A stretch of DNA of 64,000 nt from assembly GCA_002363865.1 (NCBI GenBank), contig DEWY01000003.1, positions 61,359 to 125,358 on the forward strand. Reading direction: 5' to 3'. This document shows positions 8,494-17,709 of this stretch, one piece after another; position 1 is the stretch's first letter; each line of letters starts with the position of its first letter. Below the pieces are notes generated by a model, which saw nothing but the letters and a program-made list of their open reading frames with translations, made no database searches and was not told the origin of the DNA. A program made the translations under genes and the position numbers. Source of the stretch: Caulobacteraceae bacterium UBA3198. Its GTDB lineage: Bacteria; Pseudomonadota; Alphaproteobacteria; Caulobacterales; Caulobacteraceae.

Positions 8494-11400
8494 CTAGAAG
8501 CGGAACGCCGCCCCCAGGCGCAGGTCCAGGGCCTCGGCCTCGGCGCGGTTCAGATCGGCCTCGGCGGCCAGGTGCAGCGAGAGGGGGCCGTCCTCATAGG
8601 CCAGAGTCAGCCCTGCCTCCTGCCAGTCGCGATCCCGGCGGCCAAGGCCGGCGCCGACCCGGGCGGCGGGGCTCGCCGCAAGGGCCAGGGTCGCGTCGGC
8701 CGCGTCGGCGAACTCATGGGCCAGGGCCAGTCGGCCCTGCAGGGTCAGGCGGGCGGAGGCCAGGGGCAGGACGCCCTCCACCGCCAGGCCCAGCCGGCCC
8801 TGGACGCTGTCGGTGGAAAAGCCCTCGACGGAAAGCGCGGCCGGGCCGCCGCGTTCGGTGAAGCCATCCACCTCGAAGCGCGCCGCCCGCATCGAGGCCT
8901 GCGGGACCAGGCTCAGGGTCTGATCCAGGGGCAGAGTCCAGGTCCCGGCCAGGGTGGCGGTGTAGAGGTCGGCCCCTGTCTCGCCCGTCGCCCCATAGGT
9001 CAGGCCGCCAGCGGTGAAGGTCCGGCGGCTCTCCAGGTCCTGCCGGCCCAGGCCCACCGAGCCCTCCAGGGTCCAGGGCCGCTGGACCCCGGCGAGCCGT
9101 ACGAAGGCCATGGCCTGCCAGAGCTTGCTTTCCCCCTCGGCCTGGGGCGCAGGCAGGGTCATGTCGCCGCGGCTATAGGCCAGGGCCCCGCCGACCGTGG
9201 CCGGGCCCAGGCGGGCCTCGGCGCCGCCCAGCAGCCATTCGGTGTCGATCTGCGTCTTGGCGTCGAAGCCCCGCTTCAGGCCATCGCCGCGCCCCTGGCC
9301 ATAGGCCAGAAAGGCGCCGGACTCCCGGTCGCCCAGGGCGGCGCGGCCGGCCAGGGCGTCGGCCAGGGCCTCGGTCTGGACCCGACCCAGCACCTCGGCG
9401 TTCGCGAGCCCCAGGGGCGCAAGGCTGCGCAGCCCTGTGGCCAGGGCCTGGCCCTCCAGATAGTCGAAGCCGTCATAGAGGCCGGCCAGGGGGCCGTCGG
9501 CCGGGCCGCGGGCGGCGTCCAGCAGACGGGCGTAAGGCGCCTGGGTTTCGTCGCTCATCTGGGCGAGGTCGGCATAGAGGCCGGCCGACAGGGCGACGTC
9601 GATGGCGTTGGCCGAATAGGCCAGCTGGCCACGCATGACTCCGGGCAGGTCGGCCACGGCGTCGAAGTCGCCTAACAGCCCGCCTTCCGCCGTCACGATG
9701 CGGAAGCGATCGCCCGCCCTTGGCCGGTCCGCGGCCAGCGGGTTCAGCACCAGGGTCCCGCCGAGGATCAGGCCGCCGACCGAGGGCTGGGCGGCGTCCG
9801 GATCGGCGATCACCGCCAGCTGGTCGGCCCCGGACCTGGCCAGATCGATCTGCAGCGCCCCAGCCGGCGCCAGGCGGGCGTCGGTCAGCAGGGTCAGCCG
9901 CCCCAAGGCGCCGAAGCTGCCGGGACCGATCCCCATGGCGGAGTCGAAGCTGTAGGCTCGGACCGTCCCCGCGCCGGTCAGCAGGCCGGCCGCGCCGGTG
10001 AAGGTCGGGGTCTGCAACAGGCCGTCCACATTCAGCCAGCCCCCTTGGGCGCGGGTCCCGATGGCCAGGCCCAGGACGGCGGACCCGGTGATGTCCAGGC
10101 GCGCAGAGCCGGCCAGGGTGAGGGCGTCGATCTCCGCCTCCCCTGACAGGGTGGTGGTCCCGGACTCCGATAGGGTCACATCATAGAAGCGGGCCGCGCC
10201 CCCTGGACCAAATGCGCCGTTGTTGGGGACCCGGCTGGCGGTCCCGGGCCCGGTGGTCGCAAACCGCGGCGTGTCGGTGACCGGGTTATCAGCCCCGGTC
10301 ATGTTGAGGCAGCCGCCGCCGAGGATGCAGACCTCGCCGAAATTCGCCCCTGCGCCGCTGGCGCCCTGAGCCGGGATGCTGGGCAGGCCGTTGACCAGCG
10401 CACCGCCCGAAAGGACCTGATAGGCCGGGTCCAGCCGCTCGACCCAATGTCCGGCGTCATGCCAGTTTCCGTCGCCGGCCTTGGCGCCCACATAGCGGTA
10501 GAAATTGTTATCGACGACCCAGTCCCAATAGTTTGACAGCGGCTGATAGAAGCCGAACTGCCCATAGGTCGCGGCGACGCTGTCATTGGGGTAGAAGAGT
10601 CCGCCGGAGACGACGCCCGCCAGGATCCGGCCGTCGCCCAATCCAGGCACGATCAGTGGACCGCCGGAATCGCCCGGGGCGACGCTGCCCTCCCGCGCCG
10701 TCGCCTCGCCGCCGAGGTTGGCGTAGGGCTTCCCATCCTGCCCGATGCGGACCCCGGACGGGTTATCAAAGTCGTAGATGTAAACGTCGGCTGTAAAGCT
10801 GTCGAAGGTGTCTGGGATGGCCACGCCACTGAGGAGATAGATGGGGCTTCGGCGATATCCAGCGGCGAGGCCAGGACGTCCAGGGTGTTGGTCACCGTCC
10901 GGCGGTAGAGGCCCTCGTCGCGGTTGGCTCCAGTCGTGCCCGACCCGGTGTTTCCATAGCCCGTGAACACTACCTCGGTGGGGCCGGGCAGGGGCGAAAA
11001 CAGCAGCTTCCAGTTCGGCACGCCGATGGCCGGCGTGTCCAAAGCCCCGAGGGCCACGTCGGCCTGCTTGTAGGCGCCAGTGTCGTCCGGCAGGGCGAGC
11101 GAGCGCGGATCATAGATGAAGTCGAGGATCTCATAGGTGGCCAGGCCGGGCTGACTCTCGCCGGTTCGGTACCAGGCCCCGACGCCCGGCAGCGCGTTGT
11201 CCAGGAAGCTGACGGCGGCGTGATGGCTGGCGCCCCAGGCCGCGTCCGGGGTGCGGTTGATGCAATGGGCCGCCAGGATGACGGTGCGCGGATTGATCAG
11301 ACTCGTGGTGCAGATGCTCTGGCCGTCTGGCGATACGAAGAAGACGACGCCGACGCCGGTGACGCCTGTGGAGTCGCGGACTCCCGTCTCATCGATGGCG

Positions 11401-11516
11401 CCGTCGGGGCCGAATGTGAGCAGGTTGTCATTGGGTACGACGGCGTTGACCGGGGAGGCGGCCATGAATGACAGGCCGAACGCGCTCGCCAGAAGCGCCG
11501 TACGAATGTTCTGCAC
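8494..11516 (-). pseudogene. Trypsin-like serine protease autotransporter, frameshifted
   Basis: Two overlapping frames make one protein of about 1000 aa. The first part starts at 11516 with a signal peptide cut near SPVNA. It then carries the S1 protease His (LAAHC, residue 84) and Asp (ADVALG, residue 153). The nucleophile Ser (GDSGGP) lies in the second frame, which continues through a beta-helical passenger and a C-terminal autotransporter barrel ending in FRF. Frames switch near a run of four G at 10843-10846 (plus strand). One extra base there would restore a continuous LDIAEAPIYLLSG. The intact protein would be secreted by type V secretion. The break may be real decay, phase variation or a homopolymer sequencing error. 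Confidence 0.75.
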
Positions 11517-11597
11517 TGATACTTCCCCCGTTTTTTTTCGGCCAATGGCCGCAATCCAGGGGTGTGTGTCAAGATATCGCCCGAACCGAGCGCTGGG

Positions 11598-11675
11598 TCA
11601 GAATAGTCCCCCGGCGCTGGCCGCGACGGCATAGGCCGCGGCCAGGACCACCAGGGACATCAGCAGATGACGCAT
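11598..11675 (-). CDS. Possible 25-aa hydrophobic small protein
   Basis: A 26-codon frame beginning MRHLLMSLVVLAAAYAV, almost one membrane helix long. GGAG lies 8 nt before the ATG at 11675. It sits 81 nt upstream of the autotransporter start on the same strand. It could be a real membrane peptide or a leader; length alone cannot decide. Confidence 0.35.
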   Translation of the reverse strand: MRHLLMSLVVLAAAYAVAASAGGLF

Positions 11676-11782
11676 CGACTTATCTCCAGCCCACCTTGTG
11701 GGTCCGGGGATAGGCCTGTCGCCGTTGGCGAACATGATCCAGATGGACTAGGGGCGCCCGCGATCGGGGGCGCAGGTGCGCC

Positions 11783-11962
11783 TTAGCGGTCGACGCCCTT
11801 GCTCACCGCCGTGCCCACGGCCGCGCCAGCGGCTGCGCCCACAGGCCCGCCGACCACCGCACCGGCGACGGCCCCGGTCGCCGCCCGCTGCTCCACATTG
11901 TGGCCACAGGCTGACAGTAGAAGCGCCGCCGAAATCGCACAGACGCCAAGGACCTTAGGCAT
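11783..11962 (-). CDS. Glycine-zipper lipoprotein
   Basis: A 59-aa exported protein. The lipobox LLLSAC places the mature N-terminal Cys near residue 19. The rest is a Gly/Ala repeat of the form GAVAGAVVGG then AAAGAAVGT, a glycine-zipper packing motif seen in small outer-membrane or envelope lipoproteins (17-kDa antigen/SlyB-like relatives). The ATG at 11962 has GGAG 9 nt upstream; upstream in-frame codons look non-coding. The function is probably envelope integrity, inferred from the motif only. Confidence 0.7.
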   Translation of the reverse strand: MPKVLGVCAISAALLLSACGHNVEQRAATGAVAGAVVGGPVGAAAGAAVGTAVSKGVDR

Positions 11963-12209
11963 GTCAGAATCTCCGAGAGTTGTTCGCCAGGAACGGCCGG
12001 CAACGGTCAAGGTTCCCAGAGTCAGCGTCGGCCCACTCAAGGTGGAGTTAGGGTGCGGCGCAATATCGCCTTGCGAATCCATCACGGACCCGTCATAAGG
12101 CGGGCCACTTTGTCGTAGACCCGTCCGGTGAACAGTGCGGACGGGCTTCGTTTTCGAGATTTCACCCGCAGTGAGGCGGGGCTTCTCTGAGCGATGATGT
12201 CGGGGGGCG

Positions 12210-13424
12210 TTGCGCCCTCGCCGCACGGGACAGGACGTTTTGCAAAATGAAAAATGGGTGCGCGCCGATTGGCGTGCCCTGACCGTTGCCGCCGTTCTCG
12301 GCTCCTCGGTCGGACTGGCGCTGGGTGGCGCCTATATGGCCGGCGGCATGGCCGGCGCCGCATCTGACCACGCCCGCGCCGCCCGACTGGCGGCCGCTGC
12401 GGCGGATGGTTACTCCGAACAGGCGCTCCAAGACGCCGCCGCGCGGATGGACCCTGGCGTGTTGCGCATCGCGCGCCGCCACGATCCGTTCACAGTGGCC
12501 GGTGCGGCGGAGCGCGACCGGCAGAGCGCGATCCTGGTGGCCCGCCTGGAGCGGGGCGCGGGGGCGGCGAGCCAGCCGCCGATCCTGCGCGCCAGCCTGA
12601 ACCCAACGCCCATTCCCGCGCCGCCGTTCCGTCTCGGCGGTGCGCTCGAAGCCTCCCGCGACATGGAGTGCCTGACCCAGGCCGTCTATTACGAGGCCCG
12701 CGGCGAAACCCCGGCCGGCCAAGCGGCCGTGGCTCAGGTGGTCCTCAATCGCGTGCGTCATCCGGCCTTCCCCAAGACCGTCTGCGGCGTGGTGTTCCAG
12801 GGCGCCAACAGCCGGGTCTGCCAGTTCAGCTTCGCCTGCAACGGCGCCATGCGCCGCGGGGTCGAACCCGCCGCCTGGCGTCGCGCCGAGCGGGTCGCCC
12901 ACAAGGCCCTCTCGGGTGAAGTCATGGCCGAGGTCGGCCGCTCCACCCACTTCCACACCACCGCCGTGGCGCCGTCCTGGGGCCCGCGCCTCACCCGCGT
13001 CACCCAGGTGGGCGTGCACATCTTCTATCGCTTCGGCCGCGATCCGGCGCCCAGCCGCATGCTGGCCAGCGCCCATGAGATCACGCCCGAACAGACCGAA
13101 GCTCCGGTCTATGCCCGGGTCGGCGAGTCCGCCGATGTGCGGGACCGGATCGAGGGCGAGGGCGATATCCGCCTGACCTCCGCGACCCTGGTCCCGATGC
13201 CCTCCAAAGTCCTGGGCATGGGCGGCCCCGCCGAGCCGGCTCAGGAGCCCGCGTCGGCCCCGAAGGCTGAGCGTCCCGAGGGCGAGATCGTCAAGACCGG
13301 CGTCGCCAAGCCTGCGGCCAAACCCGCGGCCAATCCCGTGGTGGCGGTGAGCAAGCCTGCCGCGTCGGAGGAGAAGTCCGCCGAGGCGAAGCCCCAGTCG
13401 GGCGAGCGCGGCAAGACGACCTGA
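12210..13424 (+). CDS. SleB-family cell wall hydrolase (paralog 1)
   Basis: A protein of up to 404 aa with an N-terminal membrane segment or signal anchor (VLGSSVGLALGGAYMAGG) and a Hydrolase_2/SleB domain. The domain contains TQAVYYEARGE (catalytic Glu near residue 160), AVAQVVLNRVRHPAFP, CGVVFQG, CQFSFACNG and THFHTTAVAPSW. SleB proteins are lytic transglycosylase-like peptidoglycan hydrolases. The tail after residue 300 is Ala/Pro/Lys-rich and disordered. The start is uncertain: no in-frame ATG is present, and TTG at 12210 or TTG at 12240 (with AGGA 5 nt upstream) are the options. A second SleB gene lies at 20482-21672. Confidence 0.82.
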   Translation: MRPRRTGQDVLQNEKWVRADWRALTVAAVLGSSVGLALGGAYMAGGMAGAASDHARAARLAAAAADGYSEQALQDAAARMDPGVLRIARRHDPFTVAGAAERDRQSAILVARLERGAGAASQPPILRASLNPTPIPAPPFRLGGALEASRDMECLTQAVYYEARGETPAGQAAVAQVVLNRVRHPAFPKTVCGVVFQGANSRVCQFSFACNGAMRRGVEPAAWRRAERVAHKALSGEVMAEVGRSTHFHTTAVAPSWGPRLTRVTQVGVHIFYRFGRDPAPSRMLASAHEITPEQTEAPVYARVGESADVRDRIEGEGDIRLTSATLVPMPSKVLGMGGPAEPAQEPASAPKAERPEGEIVKTGVAKPAAKPAANPVVAVSKPAASEEKSAEAKPQSGERGKTT

Positions 13425-13433
13425 TCTGACGGC

Positions 13434-14381
13434 CTAGAGTTCGGCCCGGGCCTTGCGCCTGAGCGCCTGCGGCGTCTGGCCATAGGTGCGCAACATCGCT
13501 CGGCGTAGCCGCTCGGCGTCGCCGAAGCCGGCGGTCCGCGCGGCCTGCTCGACGCTGGCGCCCTGGCGCAGGGCGCCGCGGGCGGCTTCCACCCGCAGGT
13601 GCTCCACCGCCTTCGCCGGGGTCATGCCGACCTCCCGCACAAAGGCCCTGGCGAAGTTGCGCGGGCTCATGGCGCTGGCCTCGGCCAGGTCCTCCACGCT
13701 CAGCCGGGTGGTCAGTCTCTGGCCGGCCCAGTCGAGCAGGTCGGCGAACCGGCCGCTGGCGCCGCCCATCTCCACCAGGCCGGAAAACTGTGACTGCCCG
13801 CCAGCCCGCTGGCGCGGCGCCACAAGTTGCTGGGCGGTCGCCCGGGCCACGGCCTCCCCCAGATCCTCGGCGATCAGGGCCAGGGACAGGTCGATGCCGG
13901 CGGTGATGCCCGCCGAGGTCCAGACCGGATCGTCGCGCACATAGATCCGGTCGGGCTCCAGCCGGGTCCTGGGGAACCGGCGCCGGAAGTCGGCGGTGCG
14001 GCTCCAGTGCGTGGTGGCCCGCCGCCCCTTCAGCAGCCCCGCCTCCGCCAGGATGAAGGCCCCCGAACAGACGCTGACGATCCGCCGCGCCCGGGGGGCG
14101 ACGGCGGCGGCCGCGGCGATCACCGCGGGGTCGAGCCGCTCAGGCCGCGTCCCGTCCCCGCCGGACACCAACAGGGTGTCCAGAGGCGCCTCGTCCAGGG
14201 GCGCGGCCATCAGGGCAGCGCCGGACGAGCTCTTCACCCATCCAGGCGCCGTGGAGACCACCCGCAGATCATAGGCGCCGGGCGCCAACCGGCCGGCGAT
14301 CTCGAAGGCGGCGATGGGGCCTGCGGCGTCCAGCAGCTGGAAGTCCGCAAAGATCAGGACATCGACGCGCCGGGGCGCCAT
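13434..14381 (-). CDS. GlxA-family transcriptional regulator (DJ-1/PfpI + AraC)
   Basis: A 315-aa regulator. Residues about 5-170 form a DJ-1/PfpI-like domain with the SVCSGAFILAEAGLLKGRRATTHW nucleophile-elbow region, written here in parts: SVCSGAF and LLKGRRATTHW. Residues about 215-310 hold two helix-turn-helix units of the AraC family (MSPRNFARAF and AARTAGFGDAERLRRAM). GlxA-type regulators use the N-terminal domain as a sensor. It diverges over 80 nt from an isonitrile-hydratase-like gene whose product resembles the sensor domain, so it probably regulates that gene. Confidence 0.85.
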   Translation of the reverse strand: MAPRRVDVLIFADFQLLDAAGPIAAFEIAGRLAPGAYDLRVVSTAPGWVKSSSGAALMAAPLDEAPLDTLLVSGGDGTRPERLDPAVIAAAAAVAPRARRIVSVCSGAFILAEAGLLKGRRATTHWSRTADFRRRFPRTRLEPDRIYVRDDPVWTSAGITAGIDLSLALIAEDLGEAVARATAQQLVAPRQRAGGQSQFSGLVEMGGASGRFADLLDWAGQRLTTRLSVEDLAEASAMSPRNFARAFVREVGMTPAKAVEHLRVEAARGALRQGASVEQAARTAGFGDAERLRRAMLRTYGQTPQALRRKARAEL

Positions 14382-14461
14382 GGCAGAATCCGTGGGAAAA
14401 ATGTCATTTCAGCCAAGACCTGATCGGTCGATGCTGCCCCTGTCAACCTTGGAGCCTGTCC

Positions 14462-15157
14462 ATGACCCAGACCTGCCGCATCGTCTTCCCCCTCTACCCC
14501 GGGGTGACCCAGCTGGACTTCACCGCGCCGCATCAGGTGTTCAATCGGCTTCCGGGGGCGGAGACGATCGTCGCCTCGGTGGGCGGGATCGATATCGAGG
14601 GCGACGGCCTGGTCTTCGCCCGGTTGGCTGACCTGACCCAGCTCGAGGCCTGCGACGTCCTCTGCGTGCCCGGCGGCTTCGGGACCACCGCGGCCATGCT
14701 GGATGAGGCCTATATGGACGCAATCCGCCGGCTGGGCGCCAGCGCCCGCTATGTCACCTCGGTCTGCACCGGCTCCCTGATCCTGGCCGCCGCGGGCCTG
14801 CTGAAGGGCCGCCGCGCCGCCTGCCACTGGGCCTGGCGCGACCTCCTGCCCCTGTTCGATGTGGAGCTGGATGAGGGCCGGGTCTGCCGGGACGGCAATG
14901 TGATCACCGGCGGCGGGGTGACGGCGGGCCTCGATTTCGCCCTGGTGGCCGCCGCCGAGATCTTCGGCGAGGACGCCGCCCGCCGGGTGCAGCTGGGCCT
15001 GGAATACGCCCCCGAGCCGCCCTTCGAGGGCGGACGGCCTGAGCTCGCGCCGCCGCACATCCGCGATCAGGTGCAGAAGATGATGGACGCCGCCCTGGCC
15101 GAACGTCGCGCCGGCGCCCTGGAGGCGGCTCGCCGCCTGAAGGCCCGCGCCGCCTGA
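14462..15157 (+). CDS. DJ-1/PfpI family protein, isonitrile hydratase-like
   Basis: A 231-aa single-domain protein. The nucleophile Cys102 lies in SVCTGSLILAAAGLLKG, and Asp19 lies in GVTQLDF, the position used by the catalytic aspartate of Pseudomonas InhA. HWAWRDLL and ITGGGVTAGLDFAL follow as in that group. InhA hydrates isonitriles to N-substituted formamides; substrate here is inferred. It is controlled in all likelihood by the divergent GlxA-type regulator. TTGGAG precedes the ATG. Confidence 0.8.
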   Translation: MTQTCRIVFPLYPGVTQLDFTAPHQVFNRLPGAETIVASVGGIDIEGDGLVFARLADLTQLEACDVLCVPGGFGTTAAMLDEAYMDAIRRLGASARYVTSVCTGSLILAAAGLLKGRRAACHWAWRDLLPLFDVELDEGRVCRDGNVITGGGVTAGLDFALVAAAEIFGEDAARRVQLGLEYAPEPPFEGGRPELAPPHIRDQVQKMMDAALAERRAGALEAARRLKARAA

Positions 15158-15161
15158 GCCC

Positions 15162-16826
15162 TCACCGCCAGTCGAGCACCCCCATCTTGCACAGCCAGAT
15201 CAGGCCATAGGTGGTGCGCGCCCTGGCCGGCGGCGGGATTGTGGCCAGCAGGTCGCCCACCCGCCGCCAGCCGGACCCCTGGAGGCCGTCCGCCAGGGGC
15301 CGCAGGTCGGCCGCGCTCAGCCGCCACGCCTCGCCATAGCTGTCGAGCATGATGCCCGAGGTCAGGGCCGGATCGGCGAGCGGATCGACGCCCGGGCGCA
15401 GGGCGATCTCGGTGTCGGCGGTCAGGCTGAGGGTGGCGAAGCTCCCGTGGTCCCTGAACGGGTCCCCATGGACCGGGTTCAGCCTGGGCCCTGGAAAGGC
15501 CGCCGGGGCCTGACGGCGCAGGTCAGCGAGGCTGTCGAACAGGACGCGATAGCCGACCACCACCTGCTTCCAGTCGAAGGTCTCGCGCACCCGCGCCCGA
15601 CCGGCGGCGCCCATCCGACGGCGAAGGTCGGGCGACAGGGCGAGATCCGCCAGGCCCCGGGCGGCGGCGCCCACGTCCACCGCCGTATGCTGGGCCAGCT
15701 GGCCGGCATAGGCCTGATAGGTGTCCATGCGCTGCAGGTGCCGGCGCAGCAGCATCACGCTGGGCGGGCCCGGCGAGGGGACCAGCGTCGGGGCGAGGAA
15801 CCCCTCCTGCCCGTGCCGGATGGTGAAGCGATAGCCGTCCCAGTCGCTGGCCACCACCGGCAGGCCCGCCGCCATGGCCTCCACCGGCGCCAGGCCGAAG
15901 GTCTCCTGGATGTTGTCCACCAGGGACAGGAAGATGTCCGCCGCGGCCCACATTTCGCCCAGCAGGACCGGGTCATTGCCATCGATCCAGTGGAGGGGGG
16001 TGTTGGGCGCATAGGCCCGCGCAGCCTCCTCGAACAAGCCCCTGTGGTGATCCTGGGGAAACCAGCCGGCCAGGGCGAAATGCAGCGGCCGCCCGGCGAT
16101 CTGGCCAGCCTCCTCCACCGCCCGGAACATGGGCCGGGGGGAGGCCTTCTCGTAGAAGGACAGCCGCCCGACCCACAGGGCCAGCACATCGTCGTCCCCC
16201 AGGCCCAGGCGCGCTCGGGCGGCCCTGCGGACATCGGGACGGTCGGCCAGGGCGGCGATCTCGTCGAGCTCCACCCCGAGCGGCAGGATGGGCAGCTGCG
16301 GCATGGGCCGTTTCGAACCGCCGAACCGCTCGCCCAGATAGTCCGTCCAGCCCTCGAACATCGCGCTGATGGAGTCGCGCACCGAGGGCGAGGTGCAGAT
16401 GATGGCGTCTCAGGGATGGACCGGCGCCAGGCTGGCCTGGGCGATTTCCTCGCGCGTCAGCGGGGGGGCGATGGTGTGGATCAGGCCCGCCAGGCTGTAG
16501 GCGCCGTCGAGGCCCGCCCCGCGCCTGGCCCAGGCGAGTTCGGCCAGGTCGGCCTTGCCGCGAAACAGGGTCCCGGCCTGACGGGCCTGCCCGAGCTCCA
16601 GCAGGGAGCCGGTCTCGATCCGGGTGGTCAGGGGATCTGGGCCCCGCAGCGCCTCGGCGATGTCGGCGGCGGGGGTCTCGATGGCGGTCAGCATATGCAG
16701 GAGGTCAAAGCCGCCATGCCGCGCAAAGGCGCGGCAGAGGGCGAGGTTGGCCACGTCGCGCCCAAACGGGTTGGGCCCCAGTCCCAGACCGCCGCCCAGA
16801 TGGTGGATCGCCAGTTCGCCCGACAT
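15162..16826 (-). pseudogene. Glycosyltransferase family 1, interrupted by in-frame TGA
   Basis: One continuous frame of 554 codons is broken by a TGA at 16410-16412 (plus strand). Upstream it encodes MSGELAIHHLGGGLGLGPNP to SLAPVHP. Directly after the stop the same frame reads DAIICTSPSVRDSISAMFEGW and runs into a GT-B C-terminal domain with ADIFLSLVDNIQETFGLAPVEAMAAG and SDWDGY. A TGG to TGA change would explain it: VHPWDAIICTS is what the family has. Downstream Met codons could restart translation, giving a protein lacking the N-terminal domain. It is either recently inactivated, a read-through case or a base error. It converges on the DJ-1 gene 4 nt away. Acceptor unknown. Confidence 0.72.
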
Positions 16827-16863
16827 GCCTGATTCCTACCGCGCTATTGGCGGTCGGCTGTTA

Positions 16864-17709
16864 TCAGACGGCGTCGAGGCCGATGTCCAGCGCTGCCGCA
16901 GAGTGGGTCAGGGCGCCGACGCTGATTACGTCCACGCCAGTCTCGGCGATGGCCCGGACGGTCTGCAGATTGACCCCGCCGGAGGCTTCCAGGACCGCCC
17001 GGCCCTTGGCGGCGGCGACAGCGGCGCGCAGGTCATCCAGGCTGAAATTGTCCAGCATCACCACATCAGGACCATGCCGCAGGGCGTCTTCCAGCTGGTC
17101 CAGTCCGTCGACCTCCACCTCGACCTTCATCAGGTGGCCGGCGAAGGCCCGCGCCCGGCGCACGGCTTCGGCCACGCCGCCACAGGCGGCGATGTGGTTG
17201 TCCTTGATCAGGATGGCGTCATCCAGGCCGAACCGGTGATTGACCCCGCCGCCGCAGCGCACGGCGTACTTCTCCAGATGGCGCAGTCCAGGGGTGGTCT
17301 TGCGGGTGTCGACGATGCGGGCGGCCGTGCCGTCCACCGCGTCCACATAGGCCCGGGTCAGGGTGGCCACGCCGCAGAGCCGGCCGAGCAGGTTCAGCCC
17401 TGTCCGTTCCGCCGACAGGATGGCGCGGGCGTTCCCCTGGGCGCGGGCCAGCACGGTCCCGGCCGCCAGCGGCGCGCCATCGGCCACCAGGGTCTCGAAC
17501 CTGGCCTCAGGATCCAGGGCCGCCAGGGCCAGCCGGGCGCAGGCGATCCCGGCGGCCACGCCAGGCTTGCGGGCGGCGAAGGCCACTGACAGCTTGGCGT
17601 CAGCGTCGATACAGGCCATGGCGGTCACATCGCCGGCCCGCCCCAGATCCTCGGCCAGGGCGGCCCGCACCACGGGCTCGATCAGCAGATCAGGCAGGGG
17701 GGCGGTCAT
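16864..17709 (-). CDS. nadC: Nicotinate-nucleotide pyrophosphorylase (carboxylating)
   Basis: A 281-aa quinolinate phosphoribosyltransferase that converts quinolinate and PRPP to nicotinate mononucleotide, CO2 and PPi. Visible signatures are SAERTGLNLLGRLCGVAT, DTRKTTPGLRHLEKYAVRCGG (here in parts: DTRKTTPGLR and KYAVRCGGG), NHRFGLDDAILIKDNH and EASGGVNLQTVR. The start ATG at 17709 overlaps the nadB stop (ATGA), making it the last gene of nadA-nadB-nadC. An earlier in-frame Met would place the start inside nadB and is rejected. Confidence 0.95.
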   Translation of the reverse strand: MTAPLPDLLIEPVVRAALAEDLGRAGDVTAMACIDADAKLSVAFAARKPGVAAGIACARLALAALDPEARFETLVADGAPLAAGTVLARAQGNARAILSAERTGLNLLGRLCGVATLTRAYVDAVDGTAARIVDTRKTTPGLRHLEKYAVRCGGGVNHRFGLDDAILIKDNHIAACGGVAEAVRRARAFAGHLMKVEVEVDGLDQLEDALRHGPDVVMLDNFSLDDLRAAVAAAKGRAVLEASGGVNLQTVRAIAETGVDVISVGALTHSAAALDIGLDAV

